The notes beneath the pieces are model-generated. The model searched no databases. It was not told the DNA's origin and worked only from the letters and a program-made list of their open reading frames with translations. A stretch of DNA of 64,000 bases, taken from Streptomyces coacervatus. GTDB taxonomy: Bacteria > Actinomycetota > Actinomycetes > Streptomycetales > Streptomycetaceae. Made by a program: the position numbers and the translations under genes. The DNA is taken from assembly GCF_029223485.1 (NCBI RefSeq), contig NZ_JARHTP010000006.1, positions 372,001 to 436,000 on the forward strand, read 5' to 3'. This document shows positions 1-10,800 of this stretch, piece by piece. Numbering within the stretch: the first letter of the stretch is position 1; each line of letters starts with the position of its first letter.

Positions 1-256
1 CCCGCACCGGAGTGGGCGACCCGCAGGCCGGTCAGACCGACAACCTCGACAGCATCACCGCGGTGGTGCTCGGCGGCACCAGCCTCTTCGGCGGACGCGG
101 CTCGGTCCTGGGCACCTTCATCGGCGTCCTCATCGTCGGTGTGTTCCGCAACGGCCTGCAGCTGATGGGCGTCGCCTCCATCTACCAGACCCTGATCACC
201 GGCGTGCTGGTGATCCTCGCGGTGACCGTCGACCAGATCTCCCGGAAGAAGGCCCG

Positions 257-260
<4 letters not shown>
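1..260 (+). CDS. sugar ABC transporter permease, C-terminal part (5' end outside window)
   Basis: This is the last ~86 codons of an inner-membrane permease of the RbsC/FrcC type, part of a carbohydrate ABC importer. The frame is open from the window edge, so the gene begins upstream. Visible are the family's conserved Gly-rich stretch (VVLGGTSLFGGRGSVLGTFI) and a final hydrophobic helix, followed by a short basic tail (SRKKAR). The stop overlaps the next gene's start by 4 bp (ATGA), so permease and ATPase are translationally coupled. The substrate is not visible; the ribose/fructose subfamily is the best match. Confidence 0.85.
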
Positions 261-1093
<833 letters not shown>

Positions 1094-1114
1094 CAACACG
1101 ACCAGCTCCCGCAT

Positions 1115-1140
1115 GTTCCGGCCGAGGCCGCGGCCGGAAC
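1115..1140 (+). terminator. hairpin between ABC ATPase and LacI gene
   Basis: Perfect 9-bp inverted repeat (GTTCCGGCC / GGCCGGAAC) with an 8-nt loop, 21 bp after the ATPase stop and about 29 bp before the LacI start. There is no U-tract. It could be a terminator or attenuator separating transporter from regulator expression. Confidence 0.5.
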
Positions 1141-1168
1141 CCGGGAGCCCACAGGAGACGTTTCCTCC

Positions 1169-2200
1169 ATGGCTGCGAGCCGCCGCCCCACGCTGGCCGA
1201 CGTCGCCCGAGAAGTCGGTGTCAGTGCCAAGACCGTTTCCCGGGTCCTCAACGAGGACGGGCCGGCCTCGGCCCGGACCAGGGAACAGGTCCTCGCCGCG
1301 GTGGCCAGGCTCGGTTTCCAGCCGAACCTGATGGCCCGCAACATCCGCGTCGGCGGCCCGGACACCACCATCGGCCTGGTCATCCCCGACCTCGCGAACC
1401 CCTTCTTCGGAGCGGTGGCCCGCGCCATAGAGGACACCGTCGGCGAACGCGGACTGACGCTGCTGATGGGCTCCTCCGCGGACGACGCCGGCCGGGAACG
1501 CGCCCTGACGGACAAGTTCCTGGCCCGGCGCGTCAGCATCCTGATGATCGTGCCGTCCGTCGGCGCCGACCACTCCCACCTCAAGAGCCACCGCGCGGCG
1601 GGACTGCCCGTGGTCTTCCTCGACCGTCCGGGGGTCGGTCTGTCCACGGACAGCATCGTCAGCTCCAACCGTGCGGGCGCCCACGACGGCGTGGCCCACC
1701 TCGTCGCCCACGGCCACCGGCGCATCGGCTTCATCGGCGACCTGCCCGTGAAGCTGTACACCCGCCGCGAACGCCTCGCCGGTTACCGCACCGCCCTGCA
1801 GGAGGCCGGTCTCTCCTACGACCGCTCCCTGGTCGCCAACGCCCACGACCAGCAGGGAGCCGCGACCGCGACCGCCGGACTGCTCGGCCTGGCCGATCCC
1901 CCCACCGCCCTGTTCGCGGGCAACAACATGGTCGCGCTGGGCCTGGTCGCCGAACTCGCCCGCAGCAACCGCAAGGACATCGCCGTCGTCGCCTTCGACG
2001 ACGTCCCGCTCGCCGAGGCACTCGAACCGGCCCTGACCGTCGTCGCCCAGGACCCCGAGGAAATCGGCCGGGCAGCCGCGGCCACCGCCCTGTCCCGCCT
2101 CGACGGCGACCGCTCCCGCGCCCGCACCATCACCGTCCCCACCCGCCTGATCGTCCGCGGCTCGGCGGAACGCCCTGCCCCTGCGCTGCAGGAGGCCTGA
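1169..2200 (+). CDS. LacI-family transcriptional regulator
   Basis: A 343-residue LacI/GalR-type repressor. The N-terminal helix-turn-helix with hinge helix is clear (LADVAREVGVSAKTVSRVLN at about residues 8-27). It is followed by a periplasmic-binding-protein-like effector domain (TTIGLVIPDLANPFFGAVAR at about 66-85; FDDVPLAEAL near residue 275). LacI proteins of this size bind operator palindromes as dimers and release on sugar binding. Its position after a sugar ABC importer makes that transporter the probable target, and the effector the transported sugar; both are inference. The start is supported by a GGAGACG ribosome site 9 bp upstream. Confidence 0.93.
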   Translation: MAASRRPTLADVAREVGVSAKTVSRVLNEDGPASARTREQVLAAVARLGFQPNLMARNIRVGGPDTTIGLVIPDLANPFFGAVARAIEDTVGERGLTLLMGSSADDAGRERALTDKFLARRVSILMIVPSVGADHSHLKSHRAAGLPVVFLDRPGVGLSTDSIVSSNRAGAHDGVAHLVAHGHRRIGFIGDLPVKLYTRRERLAGYRTALQEAGLSYDRSLVANAHDQQGAATATAGLLGLADPPTALFAGNNMVALGLVAELARSNRKDIAVVAFDDVPLAEALEPALTVVAQDPEEIGRAAAATALSRLDGDRSRARTITVPTRLIVRGSAERPAPALQEA

Positions 2201-2224
2201 CCCGGGGTCCGGAGGGACACCTCT

Positions 2225-5200
2225 TCAGGAAGCGTGCCCGTCGCAGCACCCGTCCCTCCGCATCAGCCGCCCCATCCCCAGCCAGTCCTCCTCGGCCGCC
2301 GTCGTATGCGCGGCCGACGGCTCGAAGGCGGCGGTCAACTCCTCCGTGGTGTACGGCACTCCGCCTCTGAGGACCGAGACCGTACGGACGAGGGTGTCGA
2401 AGTCCGTGAACGGGTCGCCGTCGACGACCGTGAGGTCGGCGAGCCTGCCCTCCTCGACCGTGCCGAGGTCGCCGTCGACTCCGAAGAGGCGGGCGGGCAG
2501 GACGGTGGCGGTGCGCAGGGTCTGGGCCGGGGAGAGGCCGCCCCGGTGCAGGGCGCGCAGGCCGAGGTGGAGGGAGAGGCCCACGGGGACGAGCGGCTGG
2601 TCCGTGCCGAGCGCGACGATCCCGCCGGCGGCCAGGATCCGGCGGTAGATGTCGGTCTCCCGCCGGAGGGTGGCGAGTTGGGCCGCGGTGGGCGGGACGC
2701 CGGCCGACTGCCGTACGGCGGCCGTGTCCCACGGGGGCATCACCACCGTGACCCTCGGGTCGTCGGCGAGGGCAGGGTCCGCGCCGAGGAGGGGTGCGGA
2801 GGTGAAGGGCGTGGCGATCATGGAGAAGCGCACTCCGCTCGCGGTGTAGATCTCCTCCACGTCCTGGTACGCGTGACCCGTGGGCGTGATGGCGTGCCCG
2901 AACTCGGCCCGCTGGGTGGCCTGCAGATGGGTCGTCAGATCCTGGCCCAGCTGGACGCCGGGCGAGAGCAGATGGCCGCCGGTGCGTACGCCGAGGCGTT
3001 CGTGGGCGAAGCGTGCGGCCTCCGCCATGACCCAGCCGGGCGCCCGGACGTACGTCTTGACGAAATCCCAGTCCAGTGCGGCGCCCCGTTCCAGCGAGCG
3101 GCGCAGGCCCTCCCTGGTCCGGTGGGCGCGGCCCATGCTGTACGCGACGCGTGCCCCGTCGAGGAGTTCGCCGGTGGTCAGCAGCCGCGGCCCGGCGAGC
3201 TGTCCGGCGGCCACCGCCTCGCGGATGCGGGCCTGCTCGTACGCGAAGCCGCCGAGGGAGACGGCCGTGGTGATGCCGTAGGTGAGCTGGCCGACGGTCT
3301 GGCGGCCGCCGTAGGTGCTCTGCCAAGGGTGGGTGTGGGTGTCCCACAGGCCGGGGATCACGGTGCGGGCGGAGGCGTCGATCCGTCGGAGGGCGGCACG
3401 TCGGCCGGGCCGGTGCGGCTCAACTGCCGTGATACGTCCGGCTCGTACGACGATGTCGGCGTCCTCGCGGGTCGTCTCACCCGTGCCGTCCCACAGGCGT
3501 CCGGCGTGCACCACCACGTCCGCGGGTGCGGGTCTGGGAGCGGCGAGGGGGACGCGGACGGTGCGGGCGGGGCCGCCGTCGACGCCGACGAGCCGCAGCC
3601 GGGTGCCGGAGAGGTAGAGCAGGGTGGCGGAGTCGGCGGACCAGGAGGGGTGGTCGGCCGGTTCGGTGGTGACGGTGCGCAGGTCGCCGCGCGGGGTGCC
3701 GTCGGGGTCGACGGGCAGCAGGCACAGCGCCGACTCGACGATCACCGCCATCCAGCGGCCGTCGGGCGACCAGACGGGCCCGGAGTCGTAGCGGTCGGCG
3801 ATCGAGGTGTGGGGTGCCACGGTGTGGAGCCGGGCGGTGCCCGTCGTCGTGTCGACGATCCGGATGAGGTTGTAGCCCTCGCGGAAGCGGGAGTTGAGGC
3901 GGTTGCGGTCGCAGAGGGCGAGGTGGCGGCCGTCCGGCGACCAGCTGGGGCGGCCCGGCAGCCCGCCCCCGCCGAGGGGCGCGGCGAGCACTCGCTCCTC
4001 CCCGGACGCCAGGTCGCGGACGAGGATCCGTCCGGTCAGGTCGAGGCAAGCGAGCCGCAGTCCGTCCGGCGACAGCGCGGGATGGACCCGGCCACCGGTC
4101 GCGAGCGCGGTCTCCTCGCCGGTGGCGAGATCGTGGCGGTACACGCCGAGGAGTCCGTCGCGGTCGTCGGCGTAGACGAGCGAGTGCCCGTCGGGTGCCC
4201 AGGTGGGCGCGAGGAGATACCGGGTGCGGGCTGCGGTGCGCAGTCGCCGGGGCGGGCGCGCGCCCGAACTACTCGCCAGCCAGAGCGAGTTGAGGGCGGC
4301 GAAGGCGATCTGCCGGCCGTCGGGCGAGAGCGCGGGCAGGTGGATGCCGCGCACCGGGCGGGCCCGGCCCGGCTCCCCGAGGTCGTACTCCTTGGTCTCG
4401 TACCGCGGCCGCCGCACGGGCAGCACGCCCTCGAAGTCGAGGCGCTCCGGCTGTTCGGGGCTGTCCGGTCGTACGAGGGTGAAGGCGCCGTCGAGGGTGA
4501 CGAGCAGCTCTCCGGCCGGTGTCCAGCGCGGGGGTACCGGGGCGATGTCCCCGGTCACCGGGACGGGATGACCGTCCACGACGAGCGTGCAGGAGCCGTT
4601 CGGGGCGGCCGTGGTGCGCAGATGGGCCAGGCGGCCGTCGGGGGCCAGGGCGGGGGTCAGGACCTGCACGGACTCGGTCTCGGTGTGGCGTACGGCGACC
4701 GGGCCGGCGCCGTCGGCGGGGACGGCGGCGATCGTACGGGCGTCCAGGCCGGTGCCCAGGGGTGTGGCGACGGGCTTTGCCCGGACGAACAGAATGCGGG
4801 TGCCGTCCGGCGACCAGGCCGGGTCGAAGTCCTCCCACGGGCCGTCCTGCAGGGGCCCGTCCTGGCCGGGCAGACCGGTGACACGGGTGATGCGGCCGGT
4901 GCGCAGGTCCAGGACATGGATGCGGTACGGGCTTCCGCTCGCGGGGGCCTCGGGGTCGCCGCCGCGCTCCGAGGCGAAGGCGAGCCGGGTGCCGTCGGGC
5001 GACCAGGCCGGACCGCGGTCGTCCCAGGGGCCGTCGGTGCGCTGCCGCAGACCGGAGCCGTCGGGGCGCATGGTCCACAGGTGGAAGCCGCCGCCCCGGT
5101 AGGCGCAGAAGGCGACGAGGGTGCCGTCCGGGGAGTGCGTGGGCCGGTTGGGTTCGAGGTCGGCCGGGGTCAGCGGGCGGGCCGTGCCGCCGGTGCGGGG

Positions 5201-5437
5201 CAGGGACCACAGGGTGCCCTGCACCTCGGCGATCAACCGGTCGCCGGCCGGGGCGAGGGTGGCCGAGCCGTTGGTGGCCTGGGTGAAGGACAGGGAGGGG
5301 ATGCCGGTACGGGGGCGTGCGACCGCCGCCGGGGCTACGCCAACCAGCGGCACGACACTTGCGGCGGCGAGGAGTTGACGGCGGGTCGGGCGAAAGGAGG
5401 AGGCGGCGGAGGTCTCGGAGGTCCGGTCACAGTCCAT
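2225..5437 (-). CDS. secreted TolB-like beta-propeller / amidohydrolase fusion
   Basis: A 1070-residue exported metal-dependent hydrolase. The N-terminus carries a twin-arginine-like signal (TRRQLLAAASVVPLVGVAPA, about residues 18-37). About residues 45-635 contain at least eight WD40/TolB-like blades marked by SPDGT/SPDGR motifs. About residues 640-1050 form an amidohydrolase domain with the metal-binding HxH of DTHTHPW (His701 and His703), a later LGTDQPL motif and a closing ADLTVVDGDPF strand. The propeller-plus-amidohydrolase architecture occurs in imidazolonepropionase-like periplasmic/secreted enzymes. The substrate cannot be deduced. It is convergent with the LacI gene 24 bp away and stands alone. 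Confidence 0.9.
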   Translation of the reverse strand: MDCDRTSETSAASSFRPTRRQLLAAASVVPLVGVAPAAVARPRTGIPSLSFTQATNGSATLAPAGDRLIAEVQGTLWSLPRTGGTARPLTPADLEPNRPTHSPDGTLVAFCAYRGGGFHLWTMRPDGSGLRQRTDGPWDDRGPAWSPDGTRLAFASERGGDPEAPASGSPYRIHVLDLRTGRITRVTGLPGQDGPLQDGPWEDFDPAWSPDGTRILFVRAKPVATPLGTGLDARTIAAVPADGAGPVAVRHTETESVQVLTPALAPDGRLAHLRTTAAPNGSCTLVVDGHPVPVTGDIAPVPPRWTPAGELLVTLDGAFTLVRPDSPEQPERLDFEGVLPVRRPRYETKEYDLGEPGRARPVRGIHLPALSPDGRQIAFAALNSLWLASSSGARPPRRLRTAARTRYLLAPTWAPDGHSLVYADDRDGLLGVYRHDLATGEETALATGGRVHPALSPDGLRLACLDLTGRILVRDLASGEERVLAAPLGGGGLPGRPSWSPDGRHLALCDRNRLNSRFREGYNLIRIVDTTTGTARLHTVAPHTSIADRYDSGPVWSPDGRWMAVIVESALCLLPVDPDGTPRGDLRTVTTEPADHPSWSADSATLLYLSGTRLRLVGVDGGPARTVRVPLAAPRPAPADVVVHAGRLWDGTGETTREDADIVVRAGRITAVEPHRPGRRAALRRIDASARTVIPGLWDTHTHPWQSTYGGRQTVGQLTYGITTAVSLGGFAYEQARIREAVAAGQLAGPRLLTTGELLDGARVAYSMGRAHRTREGLRRSLERGAALDWDFVKTYVRAPGWVMAEAARFAHERLGVRTGGHLLSPGVQLGQDLTTHLQATQRAEFGHAITPTGHAYQDVEEIYTASGVRFSMIATPFTSAPLLGADPALADDPRVTVVMPPWDTAAVRQSAGVPPTAAQLATLRRETDIYRRILAAGGIVALGTDQPLVPVGLSLHLGLRALHRGGLSPAQTLRTATVLPARLFGVDGDLGTVEEGRLADLTVVDGDPFTDFDTLVRTVSVLRGGVPYTTEELTAAFEPSAAHTTAAEEDWLGMGRLMRRDGCCDGHAS

Positions 5438-5833
5438 GGCAGCAACACTGCTGCACCGGCAGCCTCGGGCTCAACGCTGTCCCCGGCCATCACTCTGTCG
5501 TATCACCGGCGCGCGGCCATGGTCGCGTGTCAGCGCAGTGCGTCTCGGCAATTGGGGTGCGTAGTTCCACACCATGGACGGGTTCACGTACACGGCGTAC
5601 GCCCTGAGCGATCTGGCAGGTGGGACTCGGCAGGACGAGCGGTTCGCCGACTTGCGGCGGATCGTTGATGGCCAACTCCAAGGTCGACAACCGCTTTAGG
5701 AGTTCGATCCGAGGCCGCTCCGGCTGCGGCCGTCGACTGATGCGACGGCCGGACAAGGGTGCTGGTGTACGTCCCCGTCCGGCGTCGTTGATGTCAGCCG
5801 TGGATGTCAGAAGCTGGCGGTTGCGTGGCGTCG
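5438..5833. other. intergenic stretch, promoter side of the hydrolase gene
   Basis: No convincing gene. A 41-codon plus-strand frame (5574-5699, beginning MDGFTYTAYALSDL) has an ATG but no good ribosome site and is only a possible small protein or remnant. The hydrolase promoter should lie at the left end. From here to about 11.6 kb the DNA is visibly richer in A+T than the flanks. Confidence 0.4.
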
Positions 5834-6049
5834 CTACGGCGAGGGTTTCGGTTTCCGGCGCCTGGTGAGGCGGCGCCAGGCCACCCAGAGATTGATCACA
5901 AGTAGGACCGCTCCCGCGATGGGCCAGCCTATGGATCCACCGTTGCGGTAGGTCTCGAGGCCTACGGTCAGCAGCATGACGCCGATCACTGGGCCCATCA
6001 GGTCCATGAAGGCGTCCAGGCGGCTTGCGATCTTCGGAAGGTTGGCCAC
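5834..6049 (-). CDS. small membrane protein, function unknown
   Basis: A 71-residue protein with two predicted membrane helices (about residues 18-34, GPVIGVMLLTVGLETY, and 41-57, GWPIAGAVLLVINLWVAW) and a strongly basic C-terminal tail (RRLTRRRKPKPSP) that should face the cytosol. The ATG start gives a typical actinobacterial small membrane protein. I recognise no family. It is on the same strand as the DUF6338 pair upstream but 277 bp away, so co-transcription is uncertain. Its composition fits coding DNA better than the flanking intergenic stretches. Confidence 0.6.
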   Translation of the reverse strand: MANLPKIASRLDAFMDLMGPVIGVMLLTVGLETYRNGGSIGWPIAGAVLLVINLWVAWRRLTRRRKPKPSP

Positions 6050-6326
6050 GGCTTGATCGTGACAGTCAACGCGGTGCCTGCAAAGGAGCGAGGTCAGGAC
6101 CGCACGGAGCTGCCGCTGTCTGTCTGTGTCGAGGCCGACCCCGGTGTACCGCCATTAGCTTGGGAAGCTGCGAGCATTTGGGGGCGGTTCGGTCGCTGAC
6201 CTGTGCAAACGACCGCCACGCGGCCTCATTGGGCTCGGCGTCCTTCACCGTGAGTCCCCGCTGTTCCCCGCCTGATCTGGTGCGCTTGTGGTGCGCTACG
6301 GCAGATCTTCACACTCGCCGGTGTCT

Positions 6327-6536
6327 TCAGTCGTCAGATGCCGACGTGTCGGCTTGCGCGGTCGGTTCCGGGGCCGGCTGGGGTGGTTCGGCGGGTGCCT
6401 GCATGAAGAGCGCTGGCGGAGAGGGCAGGTCGATCATTGCGGTGTTCCCTGATGCGTGTCCCCCCTTCTCCAAGAGATCGCTGGTGTCAACGGTGGCCGT
6501 TTCGATCTTGTTGAGATCGCTGGGATTTTCAGACAT
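6327..6536 (-). CDS. 69-residue Pro/Ala-rich protein coupled to the DUF6338 gene
   Basis: A short acidic protein (starts MSENPSDLNKIETATVDTSD, ends AQADTSASDD) of unknown function. The ATG lies inside the last codons of the DUF6338 gene and the two frames overlap by 8 bp, so it is probably translated by coupling. It has no membrane segment or recognisable domain and looks disordered with a Pro-rich middle. It may be a partner of the membrane protein; that is inferred only from the overlap. An ATG at 6587 would give a longer form with 17 extra N-terminal residues, but it lies deep in the upstream gene. Confidence 0.6.
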   Translation of the reverse strand: MSENPSDLNKIETATVDTSDLLEKGGHASGNTAMIDLPSPPALFMQAPAEPPQPAPEPTAQADTSASDD

Positions 6537-7203
6537 TCCCACTCCCTGTGGCCGGAGGCTTGATGTACTCGATGTAGGATAGCTCATCCCATCGGATTAG
6601 CACGCCAGCCTGGCGAGGTTGTAGTTTTCCGTTAGCGTCCGGAATGAATTGGCCCGTTTGAGGGTCGCATACTGCGGTCTCGGCCAAATAAACGTCCGGG
6701 CTATTCGGATGGCCGGCCGCGTAGGACTGAATTCCACTAGACGGGGACTTGGTGTAAGAGCCGCAAATCCATTCCCCAGACTTCAAGCGAAGCCGCATCC
6801 ACCCCGAAAGCTCTGGTGTCGCGAAGAAGTGTTCCCATGCACTCGGCGCGGGTGCTGGACCCACAACCATGCGAGTCCAGCGCCTGTGCTTGTGAGTGGC
6901 CGCACCTACGAGCCACCCGGCCCCAACAGGGATTGCGGCATACAAAAGCACGACAACCCAAAGCCACCAGGAAACAGGTTGTCCCTGGGCTAGGGTCTTC
7001 TTCTGGATGTATCGACTGTAGATTTCGTACGTGAGGGGCGCGGCGACCGCGTGGAAGATAGCCGACATTCCAACGAAGCGCAGCAATCGATCTGACAAGT
7101 TTAGGCCCCACGCACCTGCCTCACGCTCAAAAACCCACGTATACAGAGCTCCAGGCAGGAGAGCGAAAATGATTACCCAAAAAGCTTCAAAGGTGCTCGG
7201 CAT
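6529..7203 (-). CDS. DUF6338 family membrane protein
   Basis: A 224-residue protein matching the DUF6338 pattern. It has a first membrane helix at about residues 5-24 (FEAFWVIIFALLPGALYTWV), a second at about 44-62, and a third at about 80-102 (SWWLWVVVLLYAAIPVGAGW). A soluble C-terminal region follows with the family-like WMRLRLKSGEWICGSY strand pair and the ending LSYIEYIKPP. The biochemical role of the family is unknown. Base composition is lower in G+C than the chromosomal norm, like the large NLR-type gene on the other side of the 690-bp gap. The two may have arrived together. Confidence 0.8.
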   Translation of the reverse strand: MPSTFEAFWVIIFALLPGALYTWVFEREAGAWGLNLSDRLLRFVGMSAIFHAVAAPLTYEIYSRYIQKKTLAQGQPVSWWLWVVVLLYAAIPVGAGWLVGAATHKHRRWTRMVVGPAPAPSAWEHFFATPELSGWMRLRLKSGEWICGSYTKSPSSGIQSYAAGHPNSPDVYLAETAVCDPQTGQFIPDANGKLQPRQAGVLIRWDELSYIEYIKPPATGSGNV

Positions 7204-7891
7204 CTAGCATCCAATACAATTGGCGCCTAAAATCAGGCGAGTGATTCTATAAGGTTCTTGAGCGGATGCATAGGGGCGACTACCAGCTAAGGCTCACTAC
7301 GTTCTCCGCTGCGCGGGATCGCAGGTTCGTGGAGTCCGTGGCTCGCGCTGCACGGCTGACCCAGAATTGACGGCCAAAGCGACGTCTCGAGACTCACTTC
7401 CGACACGCGCCTTTTGGAGAGAGGCGGGGAGTTGGGCCGCTGACCTGGAGCTCTAATACCTGGTCAGGCTGCCGAGAACTCGACCGCGAGACAACCTCGT
7501 TGACCGTGACTGATCCCTGCATCTGGCACGGCAGTGGCACGAACCTCAGCCGACGACAGTCAGCCACGACGGCGGGTGCGCCGACCCACTACGCACGCGT
7601 ATGCCTCGCCGCACCCCCACTGGCCTCAGCCCTGCTACCGGCTTGCGTCGTCGACCAGAGCAAGCCGCGACGGTCGGCCCCGGCTCCTAGAAGCTGCCGT
7701 GGGTCCTCAGAAGGGGTTGGCGCTCATGGTCGGTGAGCTGCACTTCGTTGCTGGACTCACAGACGCGCTGACGTTGCTGCGGAGGGCGTAAACAGCCTAG
7801 GTGCGACGATAGCGTTCTGGGCTTGCCCAGCTACGGCCTGTGCTGGGAAGATTCAACGCATAGTAGCGGTTTGAGCACCTGGGAGACGTGA
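7204..7891. other. divergent intergenic region before the NLR-type gene
   Basis: About 690 bp with no convincing gene; short open frames on the plus strand (7500-7791) lack ribosome sites and protein-like composition. It must hold the promoters of the DUF6338 pair (left) and the large nuclease/NB-ARC gene (right). I found no tRNA, and no obvious direct repeat marking an element end. Confidence 0.4.
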
Positions 7892-10800
7892 GTGAGCCTC
7901 CATGAAATCTCTGGTCTGGCGAAAGCGCTAATTGCCGAGCCGGCAGAAGACTCAGGGAGCGATACTTCCTCCAGGTACAACTTCCAGCATCAATGCGCAG
8001 CGCGCCACTGCTTTGCAATGCTCACCGACTCGCCATTGAAAGGTGTGGTTTGCGAATGGCACGTTGACTATGTGCTTATATATGACGACGGAACAAATGA
8101 ACTAGTATCAGTAAAACATCGAGAGCCCCAAACGGGCCCATGGCCTTTCTCGGAACTTTGGACAAAGGGTGGCTTGGCGACGCTATACTCCCGCTGGAGG
8201 GTCACGCCCGAGGCGAAATGCCGTCTCGTCACCAATGGCTCCATGAAATCCACCCGAGACGTAGCCGCAGCATTTTCTCAATCATTGACCAGTCAGGATT
8301 TTGAAGATTACGTAACTGATGCTGCGGACAAACTCGATTGCGATACAGAAGAAGCAAGGGAATTTCTGAAAGCGCTACGCATCGAGCATGGAATTCCGGA
8401 CAGAGTCACTCTGCGCGCACATTCGATCGTAAATATCGTGGAGGGCGCACTAGCTGAGTCGAATATTAGAGATCGCAGCGCTGCTGAGGCTTGGGACGCT
8501 GTCGTAAATCTTGTGGCATCGAAGTCTAGAGATCTCGACAACCGTGACTTCTCATCCATTGACTTGGCGAGCCCGAAGGCCCTCGACTCAGACGTCCTTA
8601 CTTCCGCTAAGGCTCTCAGGCGCACGATTACACGGCCTCAAGTGGTGGACGCTCTCTCGTTGCCACGCGGGGAGGCCATAGCGGATTATCCCCACACCTC
8701 TAACTTGTGGATGCGTGAACCCGTATCCGATTTCTTCGGCAGAAGAGACACTCTTCAGAAAATTGAAGAATCACTGAAGGACGGACCGGCGTCTAAGCCT
8801 TCACTTGCGCTCATCGGGATGAGTGGCGTGGGAAAAAGTGAGCTGCTTGCACAATACGCCTGGGAGCACGCGGAGCGGTATAAGTTCGTTTGGTGGGTTC
8901 GAGCGGATTCTTTGAACGCCGTGCTAACCGATCTATCCTTTCTTTCCGAGGAACTTGGCTTGTTGGCACCGGATTCCGATAACGGACTCCGGCAGTTGAA
9001 GAAATATTTCCTCAAGAATCGTGGCCTGATTCTCTTGGATGGGGCGCCCGCGAGTCAGGAAATTCTGAATTTCATTCCAAGAGTTTCTGCGACTCGGTTC
9101 TTGATCTCAAGCCTTGACCAGAGCTGGGCGGCAAATGTGGCAACAATTAACGTCTTTCCGCTTAGCGATGCCGATGCCGTAGCACTGTTGGCATCGACTC
9201 TCTCTGATGTATCCCAGGACGATCTTGTAGCCCTTAATGAAGCCTTGAATGGGCTTCCCCTGGCACTGAGACAAGCCGCCGGCTACATCGCTGCCTCGGG
9301 CATCCCACTGGGCACCTATACAAGCATGGTGCATGACCGAGCGAGTGAGCTCTTGAGTCGGTCAGCACCACCGGAGCATGTAGGGCTCACTGCTGCACTA
9401 TCGATAACCACTGAACGATTGAAGAAAGATCATCCAAACGCTCTTGCGCTTTTGCATGTCTTATCCTTCCTGGCCCCGCACGGATTTCCGACCGAGCTTT
9501 TCAAAATCGAGCTGCCTCCAGCCGGGGAAGAACTAGAAGATGGCGCTGTGGTTCTACCAACTTCCGTAGAAGTCGAACAGCTTGCAGCTGTCGAGCTTAC
9601 GGATATCTCTCAGAGCGCGGCTAGGCTTCTTGAACTTCTCAAGGATCACCTTTCCCTCTTTGATGCGGTGGCGGACCTTCAAAGGTTTTCCTTGATTGAA
9701 GCGCAGCAGAACGGCGTTAGCTGCCACGCTCTCACTCAAGCCGTGGTACGCCAGGCGCTCGCACAGGAGCAGACGGCTGAGGCCTTGGAAGTGGCAACCG
9801 TGCTCCTGAATAAGGTCGCCAACCTGAGTCCCTTTGACTCGCGGTTCTGGCCGCACTATAGGCACATGATGCCTCACTTCGAGGCTCTACTTTCCTACGT
9901 GGAGGATCGCGGTCAGCTTCCTGCAAATACGATCTTCTTTTATTCTGCGATTGCATTGAATCTCGGAATGCAGGGTTTCAAGGGGGCTAGCCTTTCCTAT
10001 GCGGACAAGGCAATGGCCAAGATAACCAGCCGAGATGACGTAGCCGTAACCACGAGGGTATTTGTCCGTACGCTGCTTGTTGAGGCTCTAACTGGTTCTG
10101 ACCGTTGGGACGAAGCTCTTCGCGTAGTAGACGAAACTCTGGCACTCGCTGCAGAAGAGTCAGTGGATAGCGTCTCGATGGCGACTCTGCGCACGAAGAA
10201 GGCAGCGGTTCTCCACATGCAGGGTAGGCTAGAAGAGGCGCTCCTTGAATTTGATAAGGCTCATACCTACGCTGAATCCTGCATTGACTCTGATGACACG
10301 TCAACTCTCAAACGCTCAGTGAGGGCGAATAGAGCCACGCTGAAACGTGAAATGGGCGACGCTCATGGTTCAGCCCAGGAGTTCAGGGCGCTGATTTCGG
10401 AGTATCCAGAGACTTCAACACGTAACGGTCTAGCCACCCTTTACAGCAATTTGGCTCTCGCGCATCTAGACGCCACGGAGTTCCAGGATGCGTTGACGGC
10501 ATCAGAGAAGGCGCTCGAAATTGATTACGAGAATTCCGACGGATTTCATCTTGATGCGGCCCGTGATTGGAACAATGCAGGGCTCGCGCTACTAGAATTG
10601 AGTAGAGCCGATGATGCTGCCGCAGCCTTCGAGGCTGCATTGCGTATACATGAGCACCTAGGAAATGTGGGGTCGACGCTTGATCTCATTGTGCGCATGA
10701 ATCTCGGCCGGGCGCAGTTGGCTGGAATGGATTTCGGAACAGCGCGAGAGACGTTCGAAAAGACATTGAAGCGTCAAGAGGAGGTGCTCGGCCCTAGGCA

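Noticed and set aside
2234..5668. Plus-strand open frame of 1144 codons opposite the amidohydrolase gene
   Set aside because: Its protein is Gly/Arg/Val-rich without domains. The minus strand carries WD40-like and amidohydrolase motifs, so this is an antisense shadow caused by high GC.
7204..7891. tRNA gene or attachment site at the island edge
   Set aside because: No cloverleaf with a conserved T-loop was found, and no matching direct repeat was seen at the other edge.
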